From Nectonema munidae (lineage: Eukaryota; Nematomorpha; Nectonematoida; Nectonematidae), in the NCBI GenBank assembly GCA_030549495.1, contig JAUIRK010000193.1, positions 1 to 64,000 on the forward strand: a stretch of 64,000 nucleotides of DNA, given 5' to 3'. Below the pieces are notes generated by a model. The model had not been told where the DNA came from and ran no database searches. It saw nothing but the letters and a program-made list of their open reading frames with translations. Positions within the stretch are counted from its first letter, which is position 1. Every line of letters starts with the position of its first letter. Of this stretch, positions 22,400-35,034 are shown one piece after another. The translations under genes and the position numbers were made by a program.

Positions 22400-23940
22400 T
22401 TCTAAAGGCCCACCAAAGTTAACTACTAAGCTTTTGTGTTTTACTTGGAAATCTTCACCAAGAATTACATCGCTTATCAAAGTTTTAATTATTAAAAGCT
22501 TAACACTTTTAACACATAATTAAATATGTAAATTCCCTTAACCTTGCGCTGTGTGATTATGGCGTTTGATTGTCATAAAAAATTGTCAGCTTTTGAAATA
22601 GAAGCTGGAATTTGGCATTCATAGAAAAGGAAATTTTTCTTATCTGAATATTGTTGTTGTCCTCATACAATTTACTTTCATATCAAATGTTGATAAAAAT
22701 AAGATGTTCATCGATGAAGATGTCATGGAGGTTGTGATTAACCAAGAAATTTTTCCTTACCTACAAAAATTTGAAAAATACCATTAATTTATCAAAAATC
22801 CGTTTATATCTCCATTAATTATCTGGTCCCAGAAGATTTCTTAATTCAAGAACAGATTATTGATTTGATTAATGATTGAAGAGATGGAAAACGTTTCGTG
22901 AAATGTCATAAGATTAAAATTGGATAGTTCCATACTGATGTTGCTTCCACGCTAATTGCTATTTAAACTAAACCCTGAAATAGACTATTAATTTTTACAA
23001 AGTTTGTGAACCAGTTTAGCTCAATAAGAGAACAAAATCATTCATATATGATAGATAACTCGGAACAGCAGACACGCAACTAATTCCTGACAATTATGAA
23101 TTCGTTGTTGGTGAATTTCCCATACCTACGATATGTCATTTTCTACCATGTTACTCAAGAAAAATTCATGTCTGGAATGTGAAAGTTATTTAATTTTCTC
23201 TTGCATTGTCTAATCATATGGAAGAATATGTAATATATATGCCTATTAAAATTAGATTGATACTTCCCATGTAGATTTATAAGGTCAAACCCATTAGAAA
23301 TAGATTAAAGAGGATGTGGACAAAATGTATCAGGTCAACACTAGAGTGGATAACAAAAAAAGGTTGAATAGCAAATATTTTTAATACTTACCTAATTATC
23401 GATTTTATGTTAGGTTTGTCTATGCCGGATGTTTTAAAATATGAAAATGAATTGAAGAATAACATTCATAACGGTTTTTATTTTTTTTTTGCATTGTATA
23501 AATTAACCTGATTTGATCAGCTTTTTTCCTATCCAAGTTCAACCTGCTCCGTTTTAAAGATTTATCTTGTAAATTTGTTTTCAGAGAAATATATGAAAGA
23601 ACAGTTTAAAATATTGTATATATATATCTTTGAGGCCGAGTTCTTTAATCCAGGCCATGATCTCTTGCGGTCCTTCTAGTGCTTTCTTAGCACGTGTAAG
23701 TGGTTCTTACTTGCACGTGATCATATCACCTAATTTGCGAATCTTGGTTATAGAATTAACACTTTTCTTCTTATAAATAGCATAGTTATTATTTTAATCT
23801 TATTTAGTTGGGTTTAAATTAATTTAAGCACAAGCAATCAATACTTATTGCAAACAAGGAACGATTCAAAACCAAATTCTGACTAAAAATTATGTACTAT
23901 CTAAACAACATAAAGAAAAGATTTATTAAAAAAATATGAA
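22400..23940. other. No intact gene; possible decayed coding traces
   Basis: Short peptide-like stretches (for example LVPEDFLIQEQIIDLIND near 22830-22880 on +, and RAKKALEGPQEIMAWIKELG near 23640-23700 on -) look like remnants of mobile element genes, but I cannot place them in a family. Confidence 0.3.
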
Positions 23941-23944
23941 AATA

Positions 23945-26900
23945 TTAATCTTCATCTCTGGGCGCCATTGATTTAGGACCTGGTGCACCACCAGCTGCTG
24001 GTTTCGCCATAATAATCTAAAAATATAAAATAATAATTTTACCAGCCAAAAATTTACTTTGTTACAATTCAAAAACACACGCGACTATACCTTTCCACCA
24101 AACATAACCTCCTGCAAATCCGTTACCCTGTTTTAAAAATGTTATCCTACCTAAGCTTTATTTTTTTGCGTAGAAAGAGTAATAAATCTCAAAAGTTTTC
24201 AAATTTTTTTTTAATTCAAATTTGGAAAATACAACAAATTTATAAAACAGTGCAACGTTATATAAATGTTACATACTGTATGGAGTAAATTATTTTTGGT
24301 ATAAAAAATTTTATAGGCAATTTTTTTTAAACTTTTTGGAAGAAAAAATTGATCTATAAAAATAAGTTTGCTGATTTTTGGAGCGTAGCTTTTATATATT
24401 AAACTTGAACGAACACTTTTTTACTCATTCTATTACACACGGCTGAAAAGAGTTTTGTTAGAAAAATGGTTACAATGGTCTGTCTTTTATTGACTTGAAA
24501 TTTTTTTAATATTTAATTTAAAAAGGGATACATTTGCTTACATTTTTGGTACAGATAACACATAAAAAAACAATTATTATAATTTATATAAAAATGGTAT
24601 TCCTCAGTACGCCTTATCAAAGATATCAAATATAATATAAAAGCAAACCTTTTCAACGCCAATAATTGTTGAAGCAGCATAAGTGGCAAACTTTAAACCC
24701 CACTCTTTAACTATCGCCAAATCAAGGATTCCAGCTTCAATCGTATTCATAGAAGTTGAGTTCTTTAAAATTTATATTTTAAAATCAAAATATTTGCTAG
24801 AAAGCAAGGTAAAGTTAAACACTTTATTATAATAGCCCAAAAGCAAGGGCAAATTGAGAGAAATAAAAACATGTATCAATGCAAAAAAGTTCTTATTGAT
24901 TTAGGGAAAAATTAAGATGACGTAAAAACTGTAATTCTAGTGCTTTCTCAAAGTTGTCTACTGATCAAAGAATTGAAAAAAGAAAGATGGGACTTGTGTA
25001 GAATGTAGATATAGTAATCTTTCAACAAGTTAGCAGCTAATCAGAAAATTCTGCTGTTTATTGTTGCAATTGAAAATGACCTTTTATTTTTAAATAAAGT
25101 AAACTTTGATTAACTTTAATATTGTCGGTACAACAAGAGTAAATAAAATGCATACGTTTAATGAGATATGTAACAACTATTGCGGCTAATACAAGGAAAT
25201 AAAGGTAAACGATGTTATAGCTTGCAAATAAAAGCAAATCAGACTTTACTTACCTTATCTGCAAAGCAATTCAAAAATAGATCACTAATAACTCTAATGA
25301 ATATGAAATAGTTGAAAAACTACTAAACTACCTCGATATCAACACCAAAAGAAGCGTGCCCATTAGCATGAAGTGAATACAATTTAGAAATTAAAGGACG
25401 CGCCTAAAATTCAAAAACGATTATATTTTAGGGAAATAAGTAATGAGATACGCGTACAGCAATTCCACTTGTATCACACAAAGCTCTAGGAATCGATTCA
25501 AGGCATTCTGCAAATTTTTTGATAGAATATTGTTCAAGACTTGAAAATTTCTAGGCAGAAACTTTAAAATTATGGAACGAAGAACATAATTAACAAAGTA
25601 CTTCGCCAAATGCTGAGATTTTTGAAGCCAACTCCATTTCACAAGCACCAGCACCAGGAACTAGGCAAGGATTCTGAAAGAAGAGAAAAATTAAGAATAA
25701 GCGATGCTCCTAAAGAAAAAATTGAAGATTTTTGTAACAAATCTCGCTAAATATCATCTATTTTCAGTGTGGTTCTTTGCAAGTGTAGATTTGTTAACAC
25801 CTGGATATTGTTCCCTGTATTATTGAACAACTTGTAGAAGAAATCACTTTTGTTCATCTTTAGTTATTCAGGAGTTATATTTTTCAATAAAGGCAACACC
25901 TCTTTCGGCACTATAATTAACAGTTTTTAGACATTCAACTAATTTAATTGCAATCTTGCCATGCTGAAGGATCAAATTTCAAAAATTTTGTAGAAATATC
26001 AAGACATTTAAAAAAATAATGGTATTTTGTGTTACAAATTTTTCAAAAGAGCTCTCTAATATTTTTTTTAAAAGAAAGTTAACTCGCTTGTTTAATTTAT
26101 CTTGATCTTTGTTTTCATTAATGGCTTTTTCTTGGGAAAAGAAGAGAGGATCAAGCTAGCGCTCAAGCTATTCGCTTAAATACCACACATGTCCTAAAAG
26201 TTAGTTAATGCTACTTTCGAAAGACCATTTTTACATTATCAAGATTATGTAAAAAATTAAAATCATTGCGTGGAGCAGCAACTGGATCTGTTGCAGTAAA
26301 CCACGCTTTTACACAAAGCTTAATAAGAATAAAAATACAAACATCAAAATTTCCTTTTTCTCATAAGTTGTAAGTTTGAACTGCTGATGAAATAAACAAA
26401 TCTTTAACGAATATAATATTTTCGCATTATTTACACGACCGTGCATAATGTAAAGTATCGGAACCCATAAAAATATACGCCACGAGGAGGAACTTTTCCA
26501 GTAAGGAAAATCACAAGCTCTAAAAACTCTCTATAATGGTCTCTTAGGTGAAATTCTTACAACTGTTTGATAACAAGTGACTTCACCGTTTACATCATTT
26601 ATAGCTAAACCAAAAGTTTCAGCACTTTGACAAAGTGACTTATAAATAGCATTCCAATGACACGGCAATCGTTTAAATATAGCTGGAAAACGATAAATAG
26701 ATTTGAAAACAGCAGCCATAAGTTTTTTTGCCAACATTTTTTCAATTAATCTGCATGTTCGAGAATTGATGGCTGTATTTACTGAGATAGTGTCGAAACA
26801 AATTGCTTTCACTACTTTATTTCTAAAATTTCTTAATCTATGGGGTTTTTTCTTTATAAAGTTCTTGAAAACAATAGCAAAGGTGCAGATTTGTGGGAAT

Positions 26901-29900
26901 GTGTTCTTAAAATCAGTTAAAATACAAATTATATTTAGAAAGTGTTCTGAAACCCAAAAATATTTGCTGTTTTATAAAAAAAAAATTTTGTATTTAAAAA
27001 ATTGTCGTATGCTGAGTTTTTAGTTTACTTTAATTAAATTTTAAATGTTAGAGTTAACTTTTTTTTTACAAAAAATCTTTATTTGACATATCTTTTTTAA
27101 AAATTTTAATTAATAATTTTTTGAAATTTTTTTGTTGGGGCATTTTCTTCCGGGGGCTCTGTGCACCATATTCGATATGCAAATAATTAAAATATTTTCA
27201 CATGAATTCACCAATTTTGTAAAAAATATATATAAAGTAGTCTTATAAATTTAGGTCTTTAGGTATGCGCTGAATACACTCTATTTCAAAGGATTGTTTG
27301 AATATTTGGTCTCCCGTGGTATTTCCAGACCACTAATTTTGAAAATTGCACCCCCCCCCCTAAATAATTTTGAGGATCTGCGCCCCTGTCTCCAGTTAGT
27401 TAGTAACTGGACAATAGCAGTTACGTATGCTTCTCAAGTACAAGAAATAATTTCTGTTATATCTGCTCTATTTTTTACAGTAAAATCATTCAAAAGTTTC
27501 CGATCCTGGTGAACCATAAGAAAACAGTCGGTATTAAATGATTCTTTATTTTGTGAAAAATATCCACACGACCCGTGCCCGTCTAAATAAAGATCTCTTA
27601 ACATAATAGTCCTGCATTCGGTATCCTAATTTTTTGATGCTGCAGCTATTACGAATGTGGCGTTTGTGTCTGAAAGATGAAATCTGTCTAAGGTAGCTGA
27701 TAAAAAAGAATCAATTATTTTTTACGAGCTCTTGTCTTCGATTGAGAAGTCTGATAGCATGTTGTTCAGGGCGTAATGGTATTTCTGATTTGTTCCAATA
27801 AACCGAAGCTATTCTAATGATATTACGGGGTCAATCATGAATAGTTTTTTTACTGTTTTATGATGATGAAAAAACACACATAAAAGTTGTCTATTTGACG
27901 GTAGTTTTGCAAGTTATTTCTGTTTCCTCAAAACCAATTAACCAGTTGAAATGCATGCTTCGTGTTGATGTAGAAGTAGGCATTGTACAATGTAGAAAAA
28001 TCGCGAGGTAACACAATTTGTTTGAAACAAGAAGAATATATATATTTGATAAAAAAATAAAATTGAATAACTTAACTTACACTTTAGAAGCAAAAAACTT
28101 ATCTATTGAGCTACTTCAATTAATTATAAAAAAAATTTACAGATAGCCATTTTATATTTAATAGAACAGATTTGAATGGTGAGAATAAAAAATTAAAAAA
28201 TACGACCACCCTGAAAATATATATATATACATAACCTTCTATAATTCACATTTAAAACATATATTAAAATTAATTTTCCAAATAAAAAATTGTAAATTGC
28301 ATAGTATCTTGGTTAATTTTTGCGGCATGATCCGAAGCCTTGCCAAGCTCCCAATAGAGAGCAAATTTCATAAAATTTGGAATATACAGGAATGTCATAA
28401 ATCCCGTATTTTAGGTCCCGGAAGATACCGGAGCTGTGTATTGTTAAAATTAAAGAAGTGTCCCTACCCTCGTTAGCGCTTTGAAAGCATTTATTCCATC
28501 TTCAATTGTATTTTCAACATCATCTACGAAGTTATTTGTTGAACCTCTTAAAATAATCGTCGATAACGAATGCGAGCATTTCTCTACAAAAAAAGAATAA
28601 ATAATGGAAATAAAGGTTTAAAAAATACCTTGTTTTAAAACAGTCACTTTTGTCCCACTGATTTCGTCTTCGTAAACGGAATCGCAAAAACCTAGATGGT
28701 CAGCAGTTGGTGGAGGCGACTATACAAAAATATGATTAATGAGAAATGTGCATTCAAAAGACTTATAAATATACCAATTTAGGCAAGACAGAGGCTGATG
28801 TCGTACGAGCGAGTCTTCGAATATCAAATTTGCTGGAGACTTTCAAAACTAAGAGTTTGTACTTGTTAGCATAGTGCAGAGCAAGATCGCCAACTTTAGC
28901 ACCAGAAACAACAACGTTACATCCAGAATCCGCAATCGCTTTTATTTGCTAAATAGAAAAAAAATCTAGTTGCAAACATGCCATTTAAAATAAACCAGTA
29001 TCAAATATATTTTTGAACACCATTAGTTTTGAAATCACAAAAAACTACCATCCATCTATCTTCTTAGTTCACTTGATTTTGATACGAATTCATTTTTTAC
29101 AATTCCAAAAATTACTAACAATTACAATTTCAAAAAACAGCTTGTCAATATTGGTTGATATTTTCAGCAGCTTTCTCAAATTTTGGCCAAACAAGCATAA
29201 AATAAAAAAAACTAACTTCTGATTAAATCTTCAAATGTTTTCTTATTTAAATATCATTTTAACAGCATGTGGGATAAAAATGTATCTATTCTACAGGGCA
29301 AACATCCGCGGGAGGTCATTTTTAGAAGTATAATAGGAGGAAGGATAAATACAATCTCTCCATGTACAAATCTGTCGCTCATTATTATTCAATTAAACAA
29401 ACTAAAATTATTTTAAGTCTTGACTTTCATCTAATTCTAGAAGCAACTCAGGGGCGCACATCCACAAAATTATGGAGGGGGGGGTGGTTTTTTTGTTGCA
29501 ATTTTCAAAATTACTTTTACATTCAAAAAACTTTTTAGGGCTTCTCACTTTAGAGAAAGATTAAATCTAAAAAACAAGTTGCAGAAATCATCATAATATT
29601 TGAGTTCTACGAAAAGAATTAGATCAAGAAAAAGTTTCAAGCAATATGCAATGCAATTTTATAGGAGGGGGGGGGGGGCGTACGGCGGTTTCGCCCCCTT
29701 TAAATCCGCCGGTGTAGTGTATACAGCGCACACGGGAATTTATAAGACTACTTTATATTTTTTTTACAAAATTAATGAAATTTAAAAACTATACTTCTAG
29801 CGAAAATATTCTAATTAAATTTACATTACGCATATACACTAGTTTAAAAAATCCAAAATTATTGGAGGGAGAGGCTCCTTTTCTAAGGACGACCTCACAC

Positions 29901-32900
29901 TCACTTTACTAGAGAGGATTTATATTATTAATAACTTGTTTCACTATCCAGTGGGAAAAAGTTAGCAGTGCATTTTTAATCAAATAACTTTTATTAGTAA
30001 AAGAACTTACAGCTTCAATGTTGATTTCTTCACCTTTTGAATAATTCATCAGTTCTTCTGCTTTTTCAATAAAAACAGTGCCTTTAGTTTCTGTTTGCAT
30101 AATATCAAAAGCACAAGAAAAAATGCAAATTTTAGCATTAGATATGGAAGTTACATCACTAAGAATTGGTGATTTAAAAACCATTCCATTCAGAATGGTT
30201 GAATCGAAGAGAGTAGAGCCAAGTATCTTACAAACTCTAAATAAAAATAATGGCGTTCTTAAAAATATATTATAAACCAATAATTAAATATCTTCAATTA
30301 AGAAGATTTGAATAGTTTAAACATCAAAAAATAGATTTTAGATTCAGAAGAAAGGATTTTAATCAGGGCTTAGGAGCTGGAGCCTAAGAGATTAAAATAT
30401 GGGTCCTATGTCTGGCTCCAGGCAACCTAAATATCTAGTCAAACTCTGAATTATTTCTATTTTTCCTATAATTTATTCAAATTTTCATCTCCTAAAGCTT
30501 CAAAATGAAATTAGATGAGAATATAAATTATTGTAAAAAAAAACTTTTACTAGCACAATTCATTATTGTTGCATTAAAAAATATTATCCAGGTTTTTATT
30601 TTATCTTTCAATTTGTTATTAATTATAAAATATTTACTGCAGGGTATCATAGGTGTCTTTTCATTGCCGAAGCCGTAATACACTCCGCCTAGGTATAAAC
30701 AAACTGCCGCCAACAAAAAATCAAATGAAAGATTCTAGTTTCTGATTCAACTATTCAATCAACTAGTCCAAAACAGTCTACGTATTGAAAAGTGTAGTTA
30801 TTTTATTAGATGTATCCAATATTAGTATGATACCTAATGAAATTTTTACAATATTTAAAATTTTTAATCATTCTAAAACAATATATTTTTTATATGTTTG
30901 AAAATGGGGGTTTTGAAATAGGAATACATCATACTTTAATTTAGTAAATAAAATATAATCATATTATATTATATAAAACCTTTATCATATAATTATTTTT
31001 TGTTTGGTGTGAGTAGCGATGACATTTACATGAAATGGAAACATTTTCTAGTAGAACATATACAAGAGATGTAAGATATTGTTAAGGAAAATTTTCAGTG
31101 TTGGAAAACTTTCCTAGAAAAAACTAACACACCTCTTTTCTGCATCTGTAGTATTTCAGTATAGTTTTCTTATAATACGTTAGTTGAAATATATGTACAT
31201 CAATATCATATATCTAAAAATAAGAAGTAAATAAAGCCTCCAAGCCCGAAAGGGAAGTTTTCTTAGAGAGCTGGACTGGGAAAAACGTTATACATTTTTG
31301 TCTCAAGGGAGTTACATAGAGATATTTATATTCAAAATGATTTTCTCTGTCAATGTATATCTATATTATAAAGCTAGTAATATTCTGCACATGTTCTCTC
31401 TTTTATGAATGTTACGCCTCCTGTAAAATCATAAGCATATAAAAATATAATTAAATTAAAAGGTAGATAATCTTTATCAATTGTAAGCATATAATAAAAC
31501 AATTAGATAGTTATATAATCTAGTTTTCTAGATATTATATATTAGATAAAGCTACAATCATTTTTTTTATTAATGATTAAAAAAGTTAAAGGAGCTGAAG
31601 ACTAAAATATTTCTGCTGCGGAGCTAGAGCTAGACAATTTTTTTCTGGCTCCGATACCCTGATTTTAATGAATGAACAAAAGTGATAAAATGAATGTAAT
31701 GTTTCCTGGCATTCATGTTAGCACAAATCTTGATCGATGAACAAAAACGATTAAGAGAAAAAATATTATATTTTGTATTCTTTAAATTTAAACACAAAAT
31801 TTAAATATAAAAAATTGAAACAAAATACTTACAGTATATACTGGTGTATAAGTTATCTATAAAAAAACAAAAATCATGAGATGTTTTGTCAGCGCGCGAT
31901 AACAAATCAGTAGTTATTAATCTGCCCATTATTTATACTTTTGTAACTTGAAAACTCCTGGGTTAGGGTCTAACTTTTAAAAAGAAAAAGAGAGTTCTTT
32001 AGAATGTTTTTAAATTTTTTTTTGTAATAATTCACAACTTTTCAATTATAATTTTTTGATTCTTTTTCTTCAAATTTATTTTACTTATTTTCATTTTTAA
32101 GCCTTCTATAATTTATTTTATATTTGTCGTTTTAAATCTCAACAAAAGGTTGTCAAGAAAATTTAAAATTATTTAAACATTTAATTTAATTCTTTTAAAA
32201 AAGGATCATTGGTCTCATCGTCACGTGAGAGAAAATTTTAGAAAAGTAGATAGATAAATAAGAAAATCTCCAAATCAGTGCTACTTTGTTAAATACCGAA
32301 AAATCCGTAGCATTTGCAGATTATAGAATAATCGGGAAAGAAGCCGATATAACAGATTAATCGGTACATCTCTAATCAAGAAGAAATAAAGTTACAAGAC
32401 ACAGATCACTTTTATCTTTGCACACCTGGAATCGATCATTTTATATCATTGGCCGCGTAACTTTAGGGAATTTTAAAGCAAACAAGTTACACCATTAGAT
32501 GAGTAGTTAGAAATAAATACCTAATGTTATCAACATTGAAGGATCCACCTTCAATATCGTATATTGAAACACAAGCTTTTGCAACCAGTGATGATAAAAA
32601 CTTTTCATTTCCATACTGCTTTGACATTAAGACAGGCATTAGACAATTAGTGACTTCTTTAATATTTGTCAAATCTTTTATACGCTTACAGGTCAGAGCT
32701 TAACATATGAAATAGGAAAAGAAATATATCAAATAGAAAAATATTTAAGTTTTACTTGGCAAAATTTCTAATGCTTTTTTACTGGCACAATTATAGCCAG
32801 ACACTATTTCAGAGGAAGACATCCCCTATCATGAAAACATCTTTGAAGATTAAATTGAATAATTTAAAAACTTTAACAAAACCATTTTAAGTAAATCTAT

Positions 32901-33903
32901 TGCACTTTGAATAAGAGATCCAGCCAGAATCATGACAAAGTTTGTTCCATCTCCTATTTCACTAGCCTGGATCTTAGACGCATCAACGAGTATCTTAGCA
33001 AGAGGAATTTCAAACTGGAAAAGAGATGAAAAAACATTAAAAATTGGAATACTAAATAGGAAACTACATTTAACCCTGAAATCAATTCAAAATACATTAT
33101 TTTTTTTTGAACTTTATACAAGGATTTAATTAATTGGTAAAAAATATGTGTATATAAAAGAAAACAGCGAGTTATCGGTATTTAAACATAATACCATAAA
33201 CTTCAACAATTTTCGTAAAAAAATGCACGTAAAATTAATAAGTATCAAAAGCATAAATTTTAGACAAACTCGGAGCAATTATACTTTTTTTAATGTTTGC
33301 GAAGTAGATTACAATACTTGTTTTTACAAAATAGCGTTGACTTTGATTTAACCCATTAAGTCCCAATGCTCCCATTTGGGAACATAAGTAATTTCATCTT
33401 CGTCTGCTTTTTCAATGACTTTGAATATAAATCGTCTGCGTTTTTTAGATACCGTCTGATTTCTATGGTACTAGATTATACATTGGCAAAATATGCCATT
33501 TAACAATAATACATGCATATCTTTAAACTAAATTATTATACGTATTTAATTCCAAGCACGCATCCAGATAAAACATAAATCCAACCAAAACTTGTGTATA
33601 ATTACTTTTATCGGGATATTTTGCTTAACTTCAAAGGTATAAATAGTGACATTGTAGAAATTTTTTTGAAGATTCTGAATGTAAAATAAGAATGATAAAA
33701 CAGGTTATTTTTTTGATTTCTATTTTATAGATACTTTTCCTAGATTTAAATATTATACTAACTTAAAAAATAAAAGAAACAAAAATCTGTTAACTTTGTT
33801 AGTTATGAATGTTTAAACAAAACCTCAATTTCTTCGAGTATAGTAGCTGCATCATTTGTGACATGAACCTTTTGAAGATGATTTACAACTAATTTATTCA
33901 TGC
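23945..33903 (-). CDS. CCT8: T-complex protein 1 subunit theta (CCT8), 13 of its exons
   Basis: Subunit theta of the cytosolic TRiC/CCT chaperonin, which folds actin, tubulin and other proteins using ATP. Exons in gene order: 33903-33824, 33014-32883, 32825-32756, 32698-32521, 30236-30011, 28948-28775, 28719-28629, 28583-28468, 25673-25602, 25550-25458, 25403-25332, 24762-24649, 24016-23945 (stop). All junctions are GT-AG and keep phase. Motifs: GMNKLVVNHL, VTNDAATIL, GDGTNFV (ATP site), MSKQYGNEKF, TETKGTVFI, EELMNYSKGEE, STIILRGS, IIMAKPAAGG near the C-terminus. The usual VPGGGA reads VPGAGA here. The first ~50 residues (up to GPNG) were not found; that exon lies above 33903. Introns are 45-57 bp or 0.5-2.8 kb and packed with transposon insertions. 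Confidence 0.95.
26100..27830 (-). pseudogene. Decayed ORF of an unidentified mobile-element family in a CCT8 intron
   Basis: The - strand shows a series of coding-like pieces: LRFIGTNQKYHYALNNMLSD and FVIAAASKN, RTIMLRDLYLDGHGSCGYFS (~27830-27480), then a 93-codon open stretch (26812-26531; RLPCHWNAIYKSL, AETFGLAIND), then KLCVKAWFTATDPVAAPRND and GHVWYLSE (~26320-26140). From memory, KAWF....APxNDxxxL and HxWYLSEE occur in uncharacterised, repeat-associated proteins of aquatic invertebrates. The order fits one such gene. It is broken at many points and is clearly old. Function unknown. Confidence 0.45.
27300..27388. mobile_element. hAT-type element end
   Basis: The right end, read on the opposite strand, is CAGGGGCGCAGATCCTCAAA followed by a G/C tract. 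It matches the left end at 29449 but in opposite orientation. The partner end was not found. Confidence 0.5.
29449..29720. mobile_element. hAT-type element end with G tracts
   Basis: Starts CAGGGGCGCACATCC, then a run of G. A second 12-G run (29667-29678) and a short GC-rich stretch follow. The right limit is unclear. It lies in the CCT8 intron between exons 30011-30236 and 28775-28948. Confidence 0.45.
30364..31661. mobile_element. Non-autonomous hAT element with 8-bp target duplication
   Basis: ATTTTAAT occurs directly before (30356-30363) and after (31662-31669). The left end CAGGGCTTAGGAGC and right end, inverted CAGGGTATCGGAGCC, are imperfect inverted repeats. The 1.3-kb inside has no coding sequence. 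It sits in the CCT8 intron between exons 32521-32698 and 30011-30236. Confidence 0.85.
33348..33470. mobile_element. piggyBac-type MITE, one end
   Basis: TTAACCCATTAAGTCCCAAT followed by the palindrome CCCATTTGGG, then sequence matching the 7813-7948 MITE in reverse (CATAAGTAATTTCATCTTCG, ATCGTCTGCG). The far end is lost or too diverged. Confidence 0.7.
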
Positions 33904-34116
33904 CTGAAAAATAAAAACGATTTGCTATGATACATCAACAAAATTTAAAAAAAGATTTAAAGGTTTCAAAAAGGCTGTTCCACTATAACAATTTTAGTTA
34001 ATATTGTTCACCAGATATAGCATAAAGTTTTTATTTAATCATTTGAGTTGAAGAGTCAGAAGAGCCAAAGAATTTGCATACATGGAACTGGGAACATTAA
34101 AATTATTGCTCCTATA

Positions 34117-34454
34117 CAGTGCCCGCGCTAAAGCAAAATTTCAAGGGGGGTTGAAATGGGGCAAAGAAACATTTGCAAAAAATTTATTTCCTATATTACT
34201 TTATATCCTATATAACTTTGCTGAAAAGCATGAAGTACTACTGTATAAAAACCTATAGAAATCTCATATTATACATACACATAGCCCAGCATTTATATAA
34301 GATTATTGTGTACAATTTTTGCTTATTTATTTTTCCTTTAAAAAGTGCATGGGGCAAAACCAAAAATTTTTAGGGGGGGGGGGGCAAAGATTAATACAGG
34401 GGGGGGGGGGGGGGGGGCACGTGCCCCAAAATTATATAGGTAGCGCGGGCACTG
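34117..34454. mobile_element. hAT MITE with perfect ends and 8-bp target duplication
   Basis: The target duplication CTCCTATA is present exactly at 34109-34116 and 34455-34462. The 14-bp ends CAGTGCCCGCGCTA / TAGCGCGGGCACTG are perfect inverted repeats. Inside are two G runs (12 and 19 G). Clean ends suggest a recent insertion upstream of the CCT8 exons read here. Confidence 0.9.
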
Positions 34455-34622
34455 CTCCTATATCTGACTCCGGGCAATATTTTCATACATATATGCTATA
34501 TGAATTGTGGCCAAAAAGGCCACACTTTTCACTAAAAAGTTTCCCTACTGCAACTGTGGAGTAGCTAGGCTATCAGCTAATATAAATCCATCTTCGACAA
34601 AAATCACATAGGCTTCAACTTT

Positions 34623-34750
34623 TTAGCCGGTTATCGACCACAGTCGACATTACAAAAATATGAATCGTCTGCTTTTATAAATGCTTTTTAATACAAATCT
34701 TCTGCTTTACATTAGATATCGTCTGCTTATTCTGGCCGATAACGGGTTAA
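34623..34750. mobile_element. piggyBac-type MITE
   Basis: Left end TTAGCCGGTTATCGACCA and right end, inverted, TTAACCCGTTATCGGCCA. The left TTAA has changed to TTAG. Internal CGTCTGC motifs match the 7813 family, and the size (~128 bp) is similar. Confidence 0.7.
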
Positions 34751-34904
34751 TAAAAATTTTGTAGGCTTTTAAGTTTCTGCGAAATTAGAGAATCTGACAT
34801 TTTTAGTATAAAAATGAATTCGAACATACGACGAGTAATTATATTTTGTAATTTCCAATTCAAAAATGGTAATATTTAAACCTATAAAATTACTACAGTA
34901 AACG

Positions 34905-35034
34905 GTAACCTTTTGAGGACTAGAATTTTGAAGACTAATCGTCTGCTTTATTTTTCAATGCAATTTTGTATATCTAAAGCAGGCGATTTTCATTTCTTGG
35001 GGCACCGGTGTCCCACCGGTCTTCAAAGGGTTAA
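34905..35034. mobile_element. piggyBac-type MITE
   Basis: The right end, inverted, reads TTAACCCTTTGAAGACCGG, and the left end reads GTAACCTTTTGAGGAC. A second palindrome CACCGGTGTCCCACCGGT lies beside the right end. It has an internal ATCGTCTGC and a similar length to the other family members. Confidence 0.65.

Noticed and set aside
24084-24131. A possible CCT8 micro-exon reading VTDLQEVMFGGK
   Set aside because: The flanking exons join directly in phase (GVEK to IIMAKP) as in other CCT8 proteins, and this stretch would break the phase.
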